From Pseudomonas sp. B20(2017) (GTDB taxonomy: Bacteria; Pseudomonadota; Gammaproteobacteria; Pseudomonadales; Pseudomonadaceae): a stretch of DNA of 64,000 bases. A program made the translations under genes and the position numbers. The stretch spans positions 372,001 through 436,000 of the forward strand of contig NZ_NEJP01000001.1 of NCBI RefSeq assembly GCF_002113125.1, in the 5' to 3' direction. The notes under the pieces were generated by a model. It did no database searches, was not told where the DNA came from, and saw only the letters and a list, made by a program, of their open reading frames with translations. Of this stretch, positions 17,286 through 27,405 are shown piece by piece. Numbering within the stretch: position 1 is the first letter of the stretch; each line of letters begins with the position of its first letter.

Positions 17286-18800
17286 ATGGATACTCTCGGT
17301 TATTTGGGTCAGGGCTTCGGCGTCGCGCTGAGTCCGTACAACCTGGTCACAGCCCTGACCGGCACGCTGATCGGCACCGTGGTCGGATTGTTGCCGGGCC
17401 TGGGCCCGATCAACGGCGTGGCGTTGCTGATCCCGATTGCATTCGCCCTCGGGCTGCCGCCGGAGTCGGCACTGATCCTGCTGGCGGCGGTTTATCTGGG
17501 TTGCGAATACGGCGGCCGGATCAGCTCGATCCTGCTGAACATTCCGGGCGAAGCCTCCACCGTGATGACCACTCTCGACGGTTACCCGATGGCCCGCAAA
17601 GGCCTGGCTGGCGTCGCGCTGTCGTTGTCGGCATGGAGCTCGTTCATCGGCGCCTTCATCGCCACCTGCGGCATGGTGCTGTTCGCGCCGCTGCTGGCGA
17701 AATGGGCGATAGCCTTCGGGCCGGCGGAATACTTCGTGTTGATGGTGTTCGCGATTGTCTGCCTCGGCGGTATGGCCGGCGACCGACCGTTGAAGACCTT
17801 CATCGCGGCGTTGATCGGTTTGTTTCTGTCCAGCGTCGGCATCGACGCCAACAGCGGCGTGTACCGCTTTACCGGCGACAACATTCACCTGACTGACGGC
17901 ATTCAGTTCGTGGTGCTGGTGCTGGGCCTGTTCTCGATCAGCGAAATCCTTCTGCTGCTGGAGAAAACCCATCGCGGCCAGGAAGCGGTGAAAGCCACCG
18001 GTCGGATGATGTTCAACTTCAAGGAAGCGGCTTCGGTGTTCGTGGTGAACATCCGTTGCGGCCTGCTCGGTTTCATCATGGGTGTGTTGCCGGGTGCCGG
18101 CGCGACCCTGGCCAGCGCCGTTGCCTACATGACCGAGAAACGCATCGCCGGAGCCAGCGGCAAGTTCGGTCAGGGCGACGCGCGCGGCCTCGCTGCCCCG
18201 GAAACCGCGATCGGTGCCTCCGCCTGCGGCGCGCTGGTGCCGATGCTGACCCTCGGCGTTCCGGGTTCGGGCACCACGGCGGTGATGATCGGCGCTCTGT
18301 CGCTGTACAACATCACTCCCGGCCCGCTGCTGTTCCAGCAACAACCGGACATCGTCTGGGGCCTGATCGCCTCGCTGTTCATCGCCAACATCATGCTGGT
18401 GATCCTGAACATCCCGATGATCCGCATCTTCACCCGCATCCTCGCTGTGCCGAACTGGGCACTGGTGCCGGTGATCGCGATCATTACCGGGATCGGCGTC
18501 TACGCCGTGCACGCGACCACGTTCGACCTGTTCCTGATGGTCGGCATCGGCATATTCGGCTACATCTTGCGCAAACTGGATTTCCCGCTGTCGCCAGTCC
18601 TGCTGGGCTTCATCCTCGGCGGCCTGATGGAGCAGAACCTGCGCCGGGCGCTGTCGATTTCCAACGGTGCGCTGGAGATTCTCTGGTCGAGCCCGATCAC
18701 CTTCGGTGTCTGGGTGCTGACAGCGATCATGTTGCTGATGCCACTGCTGCGCATCTGGCGCAAACGCTCTGCCGCGCAACGCGCTATCGCCGATGTCTGA
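17286..18800 (+). CDS. tctA: Tripartite tricarboxylate transporter large permease TctA
   Basis: A 504-aa membrane protein with about a dozen helices. It has the TctA family glycine-rich segments GTVVGLLPGLGPINGVAL (residues about 32-50) and a second inverted-repeat copy around GVLPGAGATLASAVAYMTEKR. It is the main sodium-coupled permease for tricarboxylates. It follows tctB by one base and overlaps the next gene by 8 bases, so an AbrB-like permease is part of the same operon. Confidence 0.95.
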   Translation: MDTLGYLGQGFGVALSPYNLVTALTGTLIGTVVGLLPGLGPINGVALLIPIAFALGLPPESALILLAAVYLGCEYGGRISSILLNIPGEASTVMTTLDGYPMARKGLAGVALSLSAWSSFIGAFIATCGMVLFAPLLAKWAIAFGPAEYFVLMVFAIVCLGGMAGDRPLKTFIAALIGLFLSSVGIDANSGVYRFTGDNIHLTDGIQFVVLVLGLFSISEILLLLEKTHRGQEAVKATGRMMFNFKEAASVFVVNIRCGLLGFIMGVLPGAGATLASAVAYMTEKRIAGASGKFGQGDARGLAAPETAIGASACGALVPMLTLGVPGSGTTAVMIGALSLYNITPGPLLFQQQPDIVWGLIASLFIANIMLVILNIPMIRIFTRILAVPNWALVPVIAIITGIGVYAVHATTFDLFLMVGIGIFGYILRKLDFPLSPVLLGFILGGLMEQNLRRALSISNGALEILWSSPITFGVWVLTAIMLLMPLLRIWRKRSAAQRAIADV

Positions 18801-19824
18801 TCGGCTCTCCCTTAAAACCTGGTGGGGAACCCCGCTGGTCGGTCTGCTTGGCGGCTACATCGCCAGCCAGATCGGCTGGCCGCTGCCGTGGATGGTCGGC
18901 TCGTTGCTGGCGATCATCCTGGTGCGCTGCCTGACCCCGTGGCAATTGACCGAAATCCCTGGCGGCCGCAAATGCGGCCAGTGGATCGTCGGGATCGGCA
19001 TCGGTTTGCACTTCACCCCGCTGGTGATGGAGCAGGTGCTCAGCCACTTCGGCCTGATCTTCTTCGGCGCACTGGTCACCAGCCTGTCGGCGGTGGTCGG
19101 CGTGTGGCTGATGCGCCGCACCGGCGAGGATCGCGCCACGGCATTCTTCTCCAGCATGCCCGGCGGCTCCGGCGAGATGGTCAACCTCGGCGCCCGCAAC
19201 GGCGCGATGCTCAGCCATGTCGCGGCCGGGCAGAGCTTGCGGGTGCTGGTGGTGGTGCTGTGTGTGCCGGCGGCATTCAAATATCTGCTGGGTGATGGCA
19301 CCCCGATTTCACACGCTGGCAGCGTCGATTGGCGCTGGCTGGCGATTCTTTTTCCGGCGGGCGGCCTGCTCGCCTGGTTTTGGCAACGTTTGCGTCAGCC
19401 CAATCCGTGGCTGTTCGGCCCGCTGCTGGTCAGCGCGGCGGTGAGCATAGGCTGGGATCTGCACATTGGCCTGCCCAATGGCGGCAGTCAGATTGGTCAG
19501 TGGCTGATCGGCAGCGGATTGGGCTGTCACTTCAACCGGCAGTTCTTCCGCCGCGCGCCATCGTTCATGGGACGCACGTTGATCGGCACGGCGCTGACCA
19601 TGCTGATCGCGACCCTGGCGGCATTGGGGCTGAGTGCACTGACTCATCTGGATCTGCGATCACTGACCCTGGGCATGATGCCCGGCGGAATCGCCGAGAT
19701 GAGCCTGACGGCAGAAACCCTGCAATTGTCAGTGCCGCTGGTGACGGCGATGCAGGTGATGCGGTTGCTGTTCGTGTTGTTTCTGGCGGAACCGTTGTTC
19801 AAATACTGGAACCGCCAGCCCTGA
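18793..19824 (+). CDS. AbrB family (AmoA-like) membrane protein
   Basis: A 343-aa membrane protein of the AbrB/putative ammonia monooxygenase family (PF05145), with an internal duplication. Each half ends in a MPGG motif: SSMPGGSGEMVNLG in the first and GMMPGGIAEMSLTAE in the second. About ten membrane segments are predicted. The old name ammonia monooxygenase is not supported; these are likely transporters. The 8-base overlap with tctA links it to tricarboxylate transport. Confidence 0.85.
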   Translation: MSDRLSLKTWWGTPLVGLLGGYIASQIGWPLPWMVGSLLAIILVRCLTPWQLTEIPGGRKCGQWIVGIGIGLHFTPLVMEQVLSHFGLIFFGALVTSLSAVVGVWLMRRTGEDRATAFFSSMPGGSGEMVNLGARNGAMLSHVAAGQSLRVLVVVLCVPAAFKYLLGDGTPISHAGSVDWRWLAILFPAGGLLAWFWQRLRQPNPWLFGPLLVSAAVSIGWDLHIGLPNGGSQIGQWLIGSGLGCHFNRQFFRRAPSFMGRTLIGTALTMLIATLAALGLSALTHLDLRSLTLGMMPGGIAEMSLTAETLQLSVPLVTAMQVMRLLFVLFLAEPLFKYWNRQP

Positions 19825-19827
19825 GTT

Positions 19828-20523
19828 TCAGACCACCGACGGCAGGCGCCACTCGATCGGCGCTTCGCCGTTCTGCTCCAGGAATTTATTGGTGCGGCTG
19901 AAATGCCCGCAACCGAGGAAACCGCGATAGGCCGACAGCGGCGACGGGTGTACCGAAGTCAGCACCAGATGTTTGGTCGCGTCGATCAGCTTCTGTTTGC
20001 TCTGCGCGTGGGAGCCCCAGAGCATGAAAACCAGATGCGGCTGGCGCTGGCTGACCACTTCAATGATCCGGTCAGTGAAGAACTGCCAGCCCTTGTCCTT
20101 GTGCGCATTGGCGTTAGCGCGCTCGACGGTCATGGTGGTGTTGAGCATCAACACGCCCTGATCGGCCCAGCTCTGCAGATAGCCATGGTTGGGGATGTCG
20201 ATGTTCAGGTCGCGCTTCAGCTCTTTATAGATGTTGACCAGCGAAGGCGGCGCCGGTACGCCCGGCTGCACCGAGAAGCACAAGCCGTGTGCCTGGCCCG
20301 GGCCGTGGTACGGGTCCTGGCCGAGGATGACCACTTTCACCTTGTCCAGCGGGGTGGAATTCAACGCATTGAAAATCAGCGGTCCCGGCGGATAGATTTC
20401 CTTGCCGGCCGCCCGCTCCTGCTGCAGAAAAGTGCGCAACTCTGCCATGTAGGGCTGGTCGAATTCGGCACGCAGTGCCTCCTTCCAGCTCGGTTCGAGT
20501 TTGATACGGTCGTCAGCAGTCAT
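19828..20523 (-). CDS. ung: Uracil-DNA glycosylase (family 1)
   Basis: Ung removes uracil from DNA to start base excision repair. The 231-aa protein has the water-activating motif [13 protein letters not shown] (Asp70) and the leucine-loop motif [10 protein letters not shown]. It begins [11 protein letters not shown], the start used for close relatives. A Met two codons upstream (20529) is also possible and no clear ribosome site separates them. It is convergent with the AbrB-type gene, only 3 bases apart. Confidence 0.96.
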   Translation of the reverse strand: MTADDRIKLEPSWKEALRAEFDQPYMAELRTFLQQERAAGKEIYPPGPLIFNALNSTPLDKVKVVILGQDPYHGPGQAHGLCFSVQPGVPAPPSLVNIYKELKRDLNIDIPNHGYLQSWADQGVLMLNTTMTVERANANAHKDKGWQFFTDRIIEVVSQRQPHLVFMLWGSHAQSKQKLIDATKHLVLTSVHPSPLSAYRGFLGCGHFSRTNKFLEQNGEAPIEWRLPSVV

Positions 20524-20655
20524 GGTCATACCCGGCAAAAACAATGGGGCGAACCCTAGGAAAGCCGACCACGCTTGTCAATTGATCTGACGCAGATCCG
20601 GCACTTTCCCACACAGCGATCATACTGATCGTTCAAATTCCCGATCGAGGTCACG

Positions 20656-21768
20656 ATGAATCTGCACTTCGAAGAACTCACCGGCACCGATGGCGCGCGC
20701 CTCGGCGTGGCCACGCTGGACGCCGAAAAGTCGCTCAATGCGCTGTCCCTGCCGATGATCCACGCCCTGAGCGACAAACTGAACGCCTGGGCCAAGGATC
20801 CGCAAATCGTCTGCGTGCTGCTGCGCGGCAATGGCGCCAAGGCCTTCTGCGCCGGCGGCGAAGTGCGCAGCCTGGTGGAAGCCTGTCGCGCCCATCCCGG
20901 TGAAGTACCACCGCTGGCCGCACAGTTTTTCAACGCTGAATATCGGCTGGACTACAGCCTGCACACCTACCCGAAACCGTTGATCTGCTGGGGCCATGGT
21001 TATGTGCTCGGCGGCGGCATGGGCCTGCTACAAGGCGCGAGCATCCGGATCGTCACGCCGAGCAGTCGTCTGGCGATGCCGGAAATCAGCATCGGCCTGT
21101 ACCCGGATGTCGGCGCCAGTTGGTTCCTGTCGCGTCTGCCGGGCAAGCTCGGTTTGTTCCTTGGTTTGACCGGCGCGCACATGAATGGCCGCGATGCGAT
21201 CGATCTGGACCTGGCCGACCGCTTCCTGCTCGACGAACAACAGCAGGAACTGATCGACGGCTTGCTGCAGTTGAACTGGCAGGAACAGACCGCCATGCAG
21301 CTCAACAGCCTGCTCAAGGCGTTGCAGCAGGAAGCCGTCGCACAAATGCCGGAGGCCCAATGGCTGCCGCGTCGGCAGCAGATCGATGAATGGCTGGATG
21401 TCAGCGACGTGACCTGCGCCTGGAAAGCCATCAGCCTGCATCGCGACAGCAGCGACCTGTTGATTGCCCGTGCCGCGAAAACCATGAGCGAAGGCTCGCC
21501 ACTGACCGCGCATCTGGTCTGGGAACAGATCATTCGTGCCCGCCACTTGTCGCTGGCCGAAGTTTTTCAGATGGAATACACCCTGAGCCTCAATTGCTGC
21601 CGGCATCCGGAGTTCAGCGAAGGGGTCCGGGCGCGATTGATCGACAAGGATCACAAACCGCACTGGCACTGGCCGGACATCGCCCGGGTGCCGGACGCGG
21701 TGGTCGAGGCGCACTTTCACAAGGTGTGGGAGGGGCGGCATCCGCTGGCGGATCTGTCGCAATACTAA
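20656..21768 (+). CDS. Enoyl-CoA hydratase/isomerase family protein (3-hydroxyisobutyryl-CoA hydrolase-like)
   Basis: A 370-aa crotonase-fold protein. The length and the C-terminal helical extension match the 3-hydroxyisobutyryl-CoA hydrolase group (valine catabolism) rather than short enoyl-CoA hydratases. The CoA-binding/oxyanion segments CAGGEVR and GYVLGGGMGL and the active-site region MPEISIGLYPDVG are present. It stands alone between ung and the RTX region. A thioesterase on branched acyl-CoA is the best guess; a standard hydratase is not excluded. Confidence 0.8.
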   Translation: MNLHFEELTGTDGARLGVATLDAEKSLNALSLPMIHALSDKLNAWAKDPQIVCVLLRGNGAKAFCAGGEVRSLVEACRAHPGEVPPLAAQFFNAEYRLDYSLHTYPKPLICWGHGYVLGGGMGLLQGASIRIVTPSSRLAMPEISIGLYPDVGASWFLSRLPGKLGLFLGLTGAHMNGRDAIDLDLADRFLLDEQQQELIDGLLQLNWQEQTAMQLNSLLKALQQEAVAQMPEAQWLPRRQQIDEWLDVSDVTCAWKAISLHRDSSDLLIARAAKTMSEGSPLTAHLVWEQIIRARHLSLAEVFQMEYTLSLNCCRHPEFSEGVRARLIDKDHKPHWHWPDIARVPDAVVEAHFHKVWEGRHPLADLSQY

Positions 21769-21845
21769 AACTGATCATTGCCCGCGATGGCAGTCTCCTA
21801 AGCTCTGTCGCGGGAAGTTTGAGCCCGTTGCGAAAATATCTGCGA

Positions 21846-24800
21846 TCAAACATTCAACTCGTAAAACGCGATTATTTCCTTCATTGCCCGCAACGCCTCC
21901 TCATCATTTCTCGCCAAGATGTCCTCTACGTCCCGTAACGGAGGTAGAGGGTGCAAAAGCTCAGCGAGTTGGTTCGCCGTGTAACTTTTAACAGCGCCCT
22001 CTTCTCCTTGAACGCTGATGAAGCTGATAGCGGCATCGTCTCCTGAAAAGTGTTCGGAGACACTAATCTTTGGAGACATGCCATAACTCACTACGATGAC
22101 GAGATCATCCCGTTCACGGTGAAACTTGAGTTGATCAATCGACAGTCCGGCCTCCGAAAAGTCTATACCGTCGGTTCCGCCACCGGCATTGACTACCAGG
22201 TCTCGCCCAAGTCCATCATATTTATAAACATCATTGCCCCCGCCACCGGACAAGGTGTCATTGCCCGGCCCACCGTAAAGCACGTCATCGCCTGAACCAC
22301 CGCCGAGCAGATCATCTCCTTGCATCCCTCTTATTTCACCAGCGCCGCTGAGGGTGTCATTACCGCGACCGCCCACGAGCGGTAGAAAACGGCTGTCTCG
22401 AAAAGACTTAACCTGAGTAGCGTACTGAACGGTGATGCCATGATGATAAGTATCGGGGGCAATGCCTAAGCGGCTAACGACGTCTTTAAAATTGATGCTC
22501 GAACCATCAGCAAACCTCACCCTTTCAATTCCGGAACCACTGAGATCGTTCGGATTGGGCAAAACGATTCGTACTTTTTGAGTTCCGCCCCATTCGATAT
22601 CGAGTGTGGTGTACAGCATCTGGGCTCGAGGCGGTTGACGATGAGCACCACGCAGTGGGGCCGGTGAGAGTTCAATATTTACCGTCTCAACCAACACAGC
22701 GCCCCAGGTTAGCGTCAACTTATCTGGTTTCGCCTCTTCCGGAAGAACGACTGTATCAACATCAAGCCCCGCAAACTCTTCATGCCACCCAGAGACTCCA
22801 ACCTCGGGACGCAAAAAAACAGGGTTAAGCACGTCGGCAATAATGGTGGTTGCGCCATCATGCGCTTCAACTATGTAAGTGTCGGGACCGTTTTCACCGT
22901 AAAGCCAATCTTCTCCCGGCCCACTGATCAAATAATCGGCTCCCGCAGAGCCGAGCAGCGTGTCGTTGCCTGCGCCAGCCGATAAAAATGCACCCGGGAT
23001 CCTGTCGTTCACTCCGCCGTACTCAAGCACTGAATCAGCGTAGGTAACCACCAAGTCATCTCCTGCACCGCCATGAAAGAGATTTCCCACTTCGAGATTT
23101 ACCCTGCCGCCAGCGTCATTACCATGAACAACTTTATGTTTGATCGTTTGGGTAGTAGAACTCCAGCGAAACGCTTTACGAACAGTTTCATGATTTTCAA
23201 AACTGCCAGCGGGGTACACGTACCACCCCAGAATAGCGCCCGAGTGGTCTATATCTTCGACTACAGCATCACCCACGTTGAACGAGAACCCCGAATAACT
23301 GGAGCCAGACGGGTAATATTTTGGCTTTTGTTTCGGTAATTGCGCAGTTTCAGCTTTTACAAACTTGAACGTGGTTTTCGTTGCAGAAATTGACTGCCTT
23401 TCACTCACCACGGCGTCTGCGGCAATCGCCTTCATCCACTCAGGTGTATTGGAAAAGACTCCGGCTTCAACGTCCTCATGGATCAGTTCGGCGCTGATGG
23501 CATAGCCACTTTCGTCGGTAGCAATATGACTTCTAACCCAAACACCCTGATCGTTCAGTGCAAATCCTGATGCCTGCCGGGCCGCTGAGCGCTTTGTGTT
23601 CAGTTCCGAACGAAAAAGGCTATCCCACCGGGTGTGACGACCCGTTTCACTGCCTTCCCTCTCAGTAGAAGCGGCTAAGTCATCGGGCAGTGTCTGGACG
23701 ACTGCTTCGCTCTCACTCTCAATGTCCTGCTTTTTTTCGGGATCGGGTACCGCAGCAAATGTCGCAGAAGGATCCGTTACATCTACCGGTTGCACCGTCA
23801 ATTTGATTACATCCTGGAAATTCAGGATCACGCCGTCGCTGAACCTGAACGTAGAACCTGCCCACTTTTCATGGTGAAGAATCAGAAGCGCGTCACCAAT
23901 ACCATTCGACAGCCGCAACGCCGTGCCCACATCAAGATTGACGATCTTGGCCTGCAAGTTCTCCGCAGAAAATCCATCACCAAAACTTACGACATTGTTG
24001 CCACCTGTATCGGTAACAACATCCAGTCCATCGCCCACTCCGAAGTAAAAAACATCGTTACCCTGCATCCCTTCCAGATAATCGTTGCCGGCACCACCCT
24101 CAAACACGTTATCGCCAGGGCCGCCGCGTAAATAATCGACTCCCTCCCCGCCAACCAGCGTGTCGTTTCCGCCACCGCCCAGCAAAGTGTCGTTGCCTGA
24201 ACCGCCATCAAGATAATCAGCGCCATGTTCTGCTTCGGATGTTTGCTCGTAGTCCCCCATCAAAAAGTCATCATCGGCACCGCCCAAAAGCGTATCGGCG
24301 CCCAAACCACCCCAGAGCGTATCGTTTCCTGAATTACCTTGAATGTGATCATCGTTGGTTCCGCCCGTTTGCAAGTTGGGCTCATCGCCATCCAGAGCGT
24401 CGGCGCCTGATCCGCCTATCAGTGTGTCGGAGCCACCCAACCCACGGAGTTTGTCGTCACCCGCACCGCCATCGAGATAATCATCACCGTGGTAACGAAT
24501 TGGGTGCTCATGGTAATCACCAACCAATTCGTCGTTACCGCTGCCACCGAAAAGTAAGTCATCCGCACCTCCGCCCCAGAGGGTATCGTCCCCCGCGCCG
24601 CCATCCAGAAAATCACTCCCGAAAAAATGCGCCGCATCACCCGAAATTCCTTGCAGTACGCTGTCATCTCCGTTCAGAACATCATTGCCAGCGCCACCGT
24701 ACAGCACGTCGTTACCACCGTTGCCGGCTAGAGCGTCATCGCCATCGCCGCCCTGCAAAAAATCGTTGCCATGGTGGCTGCCGTGGAGACCGCCACCCCA

Positions 24801-27059
24801 ATCGAGGTTGTCTCCAAACAATGTGTCATTGCCACTCCCGCCAGCCAGCGTGTCATTACCTCCCTCCCCGGCCAACGTGTCGTCTTCACTTCCGCCGTCA
24901 AGCAGATCATCTCCCCAGCCTCCATTGATAAAGTCCCGGCCCCCTTGGCCATAGAGAACGTCATTGCCTCCCTCCAAGGGTTGGTTCAAAGAGGAGTTCT
25001 CGAAGACGGTACGAAAGCTAGTGACTCCACCGGGGATTTGAACGTTGATTTGCTTGTATTCCCAATTTTGCTCATGTGCGCCCGTTGCTTCATCACCGGA
25101 TAAATTGTCATCACCAGCCCCCCCGACCAAGGTATCTCGACCATTCCCACCGAGCAGCACATCTCCCGCGGCAGTGCCGACAAGCAGGTCATCACCCTGC
25201 CCACCATCCAGCCAGTCGCCGCGGCTGGCCTTTCCCTTTGCGGCATCAGCCAAGGCTTTTTCAAGCGTCGACTGCTTGTCGCCGAACAAGCGGTCGTTCC
25301 CGTCTTTGCCAAACAATCGGTCAGAACCGCCAAGACCAACGATCAGGTCGTCTTTCGGTGATCCATAAAGCAAGTCAGCTTTGTTCCTCTGCTTAACATT
25401 GGGCAAATGCACGGCGTTGCCCAACTCATCAAAGGAAGGCTGATCTCCGCGAACATTGGGGTCGTTATCTTTAATTTTCCAGTCGCCTTGAAGGACCAGG
25501 TCGGGGACGGAGAGGGTCTGGCTTTGGTAATCAGGAAGATCAATGCCGAGCATCCCTGGCTTGAAATTCTTTACGACGATGAGATCACTCAGTCCGTATT
25601 TAATGTTCAGCGTGTTTTCAGCCAGATCTTCAATGAGCGTCAAGCTGATGGCTCGATCTTCCGTAAGCCAGATATTGCTGAGCGGAGCACTGCGTTCGAG
25701 AGGTGGGATCGGAAGTCCATTTATCAGCAACGCGCCACCAACGTCCGCATCAAAAATTTCGTCGACTCCATCTCCGCTGGAGAACTCGTATCGATCGTTA
25801 CCCGCCCCTCCCGTCAGAGAGTCGTTGCCCTTTCCACCCACCAAAACATCATCACCAACCATCCCGTGCAACGCGTCATTCCCATCGCCTCCACTCAAAA
25901 AGTCGTTACCGCGAGCCCCCTGGATAAAATCATTACCGGAAAGTCCGCTGATTGAATCGTTGCCACCACCGCCGTAAAGATGATCGGTATTCGTTCCGCC
26001 ACCAAATGATCGTCCGCCGTCATCACCAAACATGACCAGAGGGTTTGAGACGCCTGTGGTCATCGGGGCCTGTTTGCCTGAAGCCAAATCCGAATAGGAA
26101 AAGGTCTGGACGGTGTTTCGACCGAACGATCCATTGGTTCGGGAAATCAGCCGGGCCAGCATTTCAGAACGATCGGCAAGCCACTGCTCAGTGATGAAAC
26201 CCTCCCCCGTTTCGGGATCGTAAAGCTCCAGTTCGCGTCCGGAAAAACCGTCGGCTCGCTCAATCACGATTTCGCTTAGTTGCTTGAGGGAATTGCGTAA
26301 CGCGGCGCCGATTGGCGTTGCCTGACTGGCCAACGTTGCCCAGTCCTTGGCACTGCCATACTCGCCAATGGTTCTGGTAACGATGCTTTGCGATTGAGAC
26401 GGAGAAAGTGCGGAGAAAAATGTGTAGGCATTGGAGGCGAAGGTTTCGTCGGTGGTAGGCGTGGCGGCCGAGTTTCCGTCGTAGGTTCGCCTGAGCATGT
26501 CAAAAAAATCATTCAGGTTATATCGCAATATCAGGCTGACAATAGGTGAGATGGGCGTACCTTTCACCACATGCTGAATCAGCGGATTGATGCTGCCACT
26601 GGCAAGAGCGATGTTTATCTGTTCGGGCAGGACTGAAAACAGGCTTTCAACCATATTCGACCCGAAGTTTTTAATCACTGCCTGCAATGCAACACTGTAT
26701 GAGTCCACGGCAAACAGAATATTCTTTAGATCGTCCAGCCTATTGAACTTGGCGAGATCATGATTACCTTTGATGTGGGAGTCCGGATCACCGGCGGAGA
26801 TCAATCGCCAGGTTTCATAGGGTCTTTCTCCACCCAACAGGCTGAAGCCGATTGTTCCAGACCATCCCGCATTACGACTGGTAGCTGTATCAATGTCACC
26901 AACATCTTCACGAAATAATACTTTACCAATAGCGCTCGCATCGATTTCTGCAATTTGGCTTATGGAGGGCACAGTCCATGGAGCCAAATCATGCTCAACG
27001 GAGCCTTTTATCAACGTATTCATGAGATTGACAGCCACCTGATTAGATGACTGTTGCAT
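21846..27059 (-). CDS. Giant RTX calcium-binding protein (1737 aa)
   Basis: The protein has a repeat-free N-terminal region (about 1-345) with no recognised enzyme domain. RTX nonapeptide blocks (GGxGxDxLx) lie at roughly 350-430, 555-600, 625-1010, 1300-1385 and 1570-1640. Between them are segments ending in FADG/FSDG-NFQDV, resembling the hemolysin-type calcium-binding-related domain. There is no N-terminal signal peptide; RTX proteins are usually exported by type I secretion, but no such genes are adjacent. An in-frame ATG at 27023 overlaps the preceding stop as ATGA and may be the real start. Codon use and base composition are AT-richer than the flanks, suggesting transfer. A large adhesin or toxin is plausible; function unknown. 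Confidence 0.85.
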   Translation of the reverse strand: MQQSSNQVAVNLMNTLIKGSVEHDLAPWTVPSISQIAEIDASAIGKVLFREDVGDIDTATSRNAGWSGTIGFSLLGGERPYETWRLISAGDPDSHIKGNHDLAKFNRLDDLKNILFAVDSYSVALQAVIKNFGSNMVESLFSVLPEQINIALASGSINPLIQHVVKGTPISPIVSLILRYNLNDFFDMLRRTYDGNSAATPTTDETFASNAYTFFSALSPSQSQSIVTRTIGEYGSAKDWATLASQATPIGAALRNSLKQLSEIVIERADGFSGRELELYDPETGEGFITEQWLADRSEMLARLISRTNGSFGRNTVQTFSYSDLASGKQAPMTTGVSNPLVMFGDDGGRSFGGGTNTDHLYGGGGNDSISGLSGNDFIQGARGNDFLSGGDGNDALHGMVGDDVLVGGKGNDSLTGGAGNDRYEFSSGDGVDEIFDADVGGALLINGLPIPPLERSAPLSNIWLTEDRAISLTLIEDLAENTLNIKYGLSDLIVVKNFKPGMLGIDLPDYQSQTLSVPDLVLQGDWKIKDNDPNVRGDQPSFDELGNAVHLPNVKQRNKADLLYGSPKDDLIVGLGGSDRLFGKDGNDRLFGDKQSTLEKALADAAKGKASRGDWLDGGQGDDLLVGTAAGDVLLGGNGRDTLVGGAGDDNLSGDEATGAHEQNWEYKQINVQIPGGVTSFRTVFENSSLNQPLEGGNDVLYGQGGRDFINGGWGDDLLDGGSEDDTLAGEGGNDTLAGGSGNDTLFGDNLDWGGGLHGSHHGNDFLQGGDGDDALAGNGGNDVLYGGAGNDVLNGDDSVLQGISGDAAHFFGSDFLDGGAGDDTLWGGGADDLLFGGSGNDELVGDYHEHPIRYHGDDYLDGGAGDDKLRGLGGSDTLIGGSGADALDGDEPNLQTGGTNDDHIQGNSGNDTLWGGLGADTLLGGADDDFLMGDYEQTSEAEHGADYLDGGSGNDTLLGGGGNDTLVGGEGVDYLRGGPGDNVFEGGAGNDYLEGMQGNDVFYFGVGDGLDVVTDTGGNNVVSFGDGFSAENLQAKIVNLDVGTALRLSNGIGDALLILHHEKWAGSTFRFSDGVILNFQDVIKLTVQPVDVTDPSATFAAVPDPEKKQDIESESEAVVQTLPDDLAASTEREGSETGRHTRWDSLFRSELNTKRSAARQASGFALNDQGVWVRSHIATDESGYAISAELIHEDVEAGVFSNTPEWMKAIAADAVVSERQSISATKTTFKFVKAETAQLPKQKPKYYPSGSSYSGFSFNVGDAVVEDIDHSGAILGWYVYPAGSFENHETVRKAFRWSSTTQTIKHKVVHGNDAGGRVNLEVGNLFHGGAGDDLVVTYADSVLEYGGVNDRIPGAFLSAGAGNDTLLGSAGADYLISGPGEDWLYGENGPDTYIVEAHDGATTIIADVLNPVFLRPEVGVSGWHEEFAGLDVDTVVLPEEAKPDKLTLTWGAVLVETVNIELSPAPLRGAHRQPPRAQMLYTTLDIEWGGTQKVRIVLPNPNDLSGSGIERVRFADGSSINFKDVVSRLGIAPDTYHHGITVQYATQVKSFRDSRFLPLVGGRGNDTLSGAGEIRGMQGDDLLGGGSGDDVLYGGPGNDTLSGGGGNDVYKYDGLGRDLVVNAGGGTDGIDFSEAGLSIDQLKFHRERDDLVIVVSYGMSPKISVSEHFSGDDAAISFISVQGEEGAVKSYTANQLAELLHPLPPLRDVEDILARNDEEALRAMKEIIAFYELNV

Positions 27060-27403
27060 CTTCGAATCGCTGATTTTTTATTTAACCTTAACTCCCCCTG
27101 CCGCAGGGTATAAGTTCGGATCAATGCAGAATAAGCGCCCACTCCGCCATTTGCATCAATTGCTACATCGAGCCAGAGTTTGGCATCTTTAAAAATGCCC
27201 ATTACGCTCTCATCGAACGCAAAACCGCCTAAAAATTTCCCACCCAAAATATTCGACAATGTACGATAAAGTACAGCGCAGTTTCGCCCCTCCACTGCCA
27301 TCGCAAAATACTCTTCCTCCTCGACATTGAATTTCATTCCCTCACAAATATTTGCAGCCTGCAAAATTTCCGACTTTTCCAAATCACTGAATATATAGCT
27401 CAT
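27020..27403 (-). CDS. Unknown 127-aa protein in the RTX operon
   Basis: I do not recognise this family. The 127-aa protein starts MSYIFSDLEKSEIL and has no signal peptide or membrane segment. It is acidic in the first half and basic at the C-terminus (RLNKKSAIRR). ATG 27403 follows GGGA. Its reading frame overlaps the start region of the RTX gene (40 bases with start 27059, 4 bases with 27023), so the two are translationally coupled. The stop of the upstream gene lies two bases before its ATG. A chaperone, accessory or immunity-like role for the RTX protein is possible but unsupported. Confidence 0.72.
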   Translation of the reverse strand: MSYIFSDLEKSEILQAANICEGMKFNVEEEEYFAMAVEGRNCAVLYRTLSNILGGKFLGGFAFDESVMGIFKDAKLWLDVAIDANGGVGAYSALIRTYTLRQGELRLNKKSAIRRCNSHLIRWLSIS

Positions 27404-27405
27404 AT

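Noticed and set aside
17190..18779. 529-codon open frame opposite tctA
   Set aside because: Antisense to a well-supported TctA; composition (Gln, Asp, His, Arg) is typical of shadow frames.
21846..27059. Tandem DNA repeats of the RTX region as a CRISPR or satellite
   Set aside because: They are degenerate codon-level copies of the GGxGxDxLx protein repeat in one open frame.
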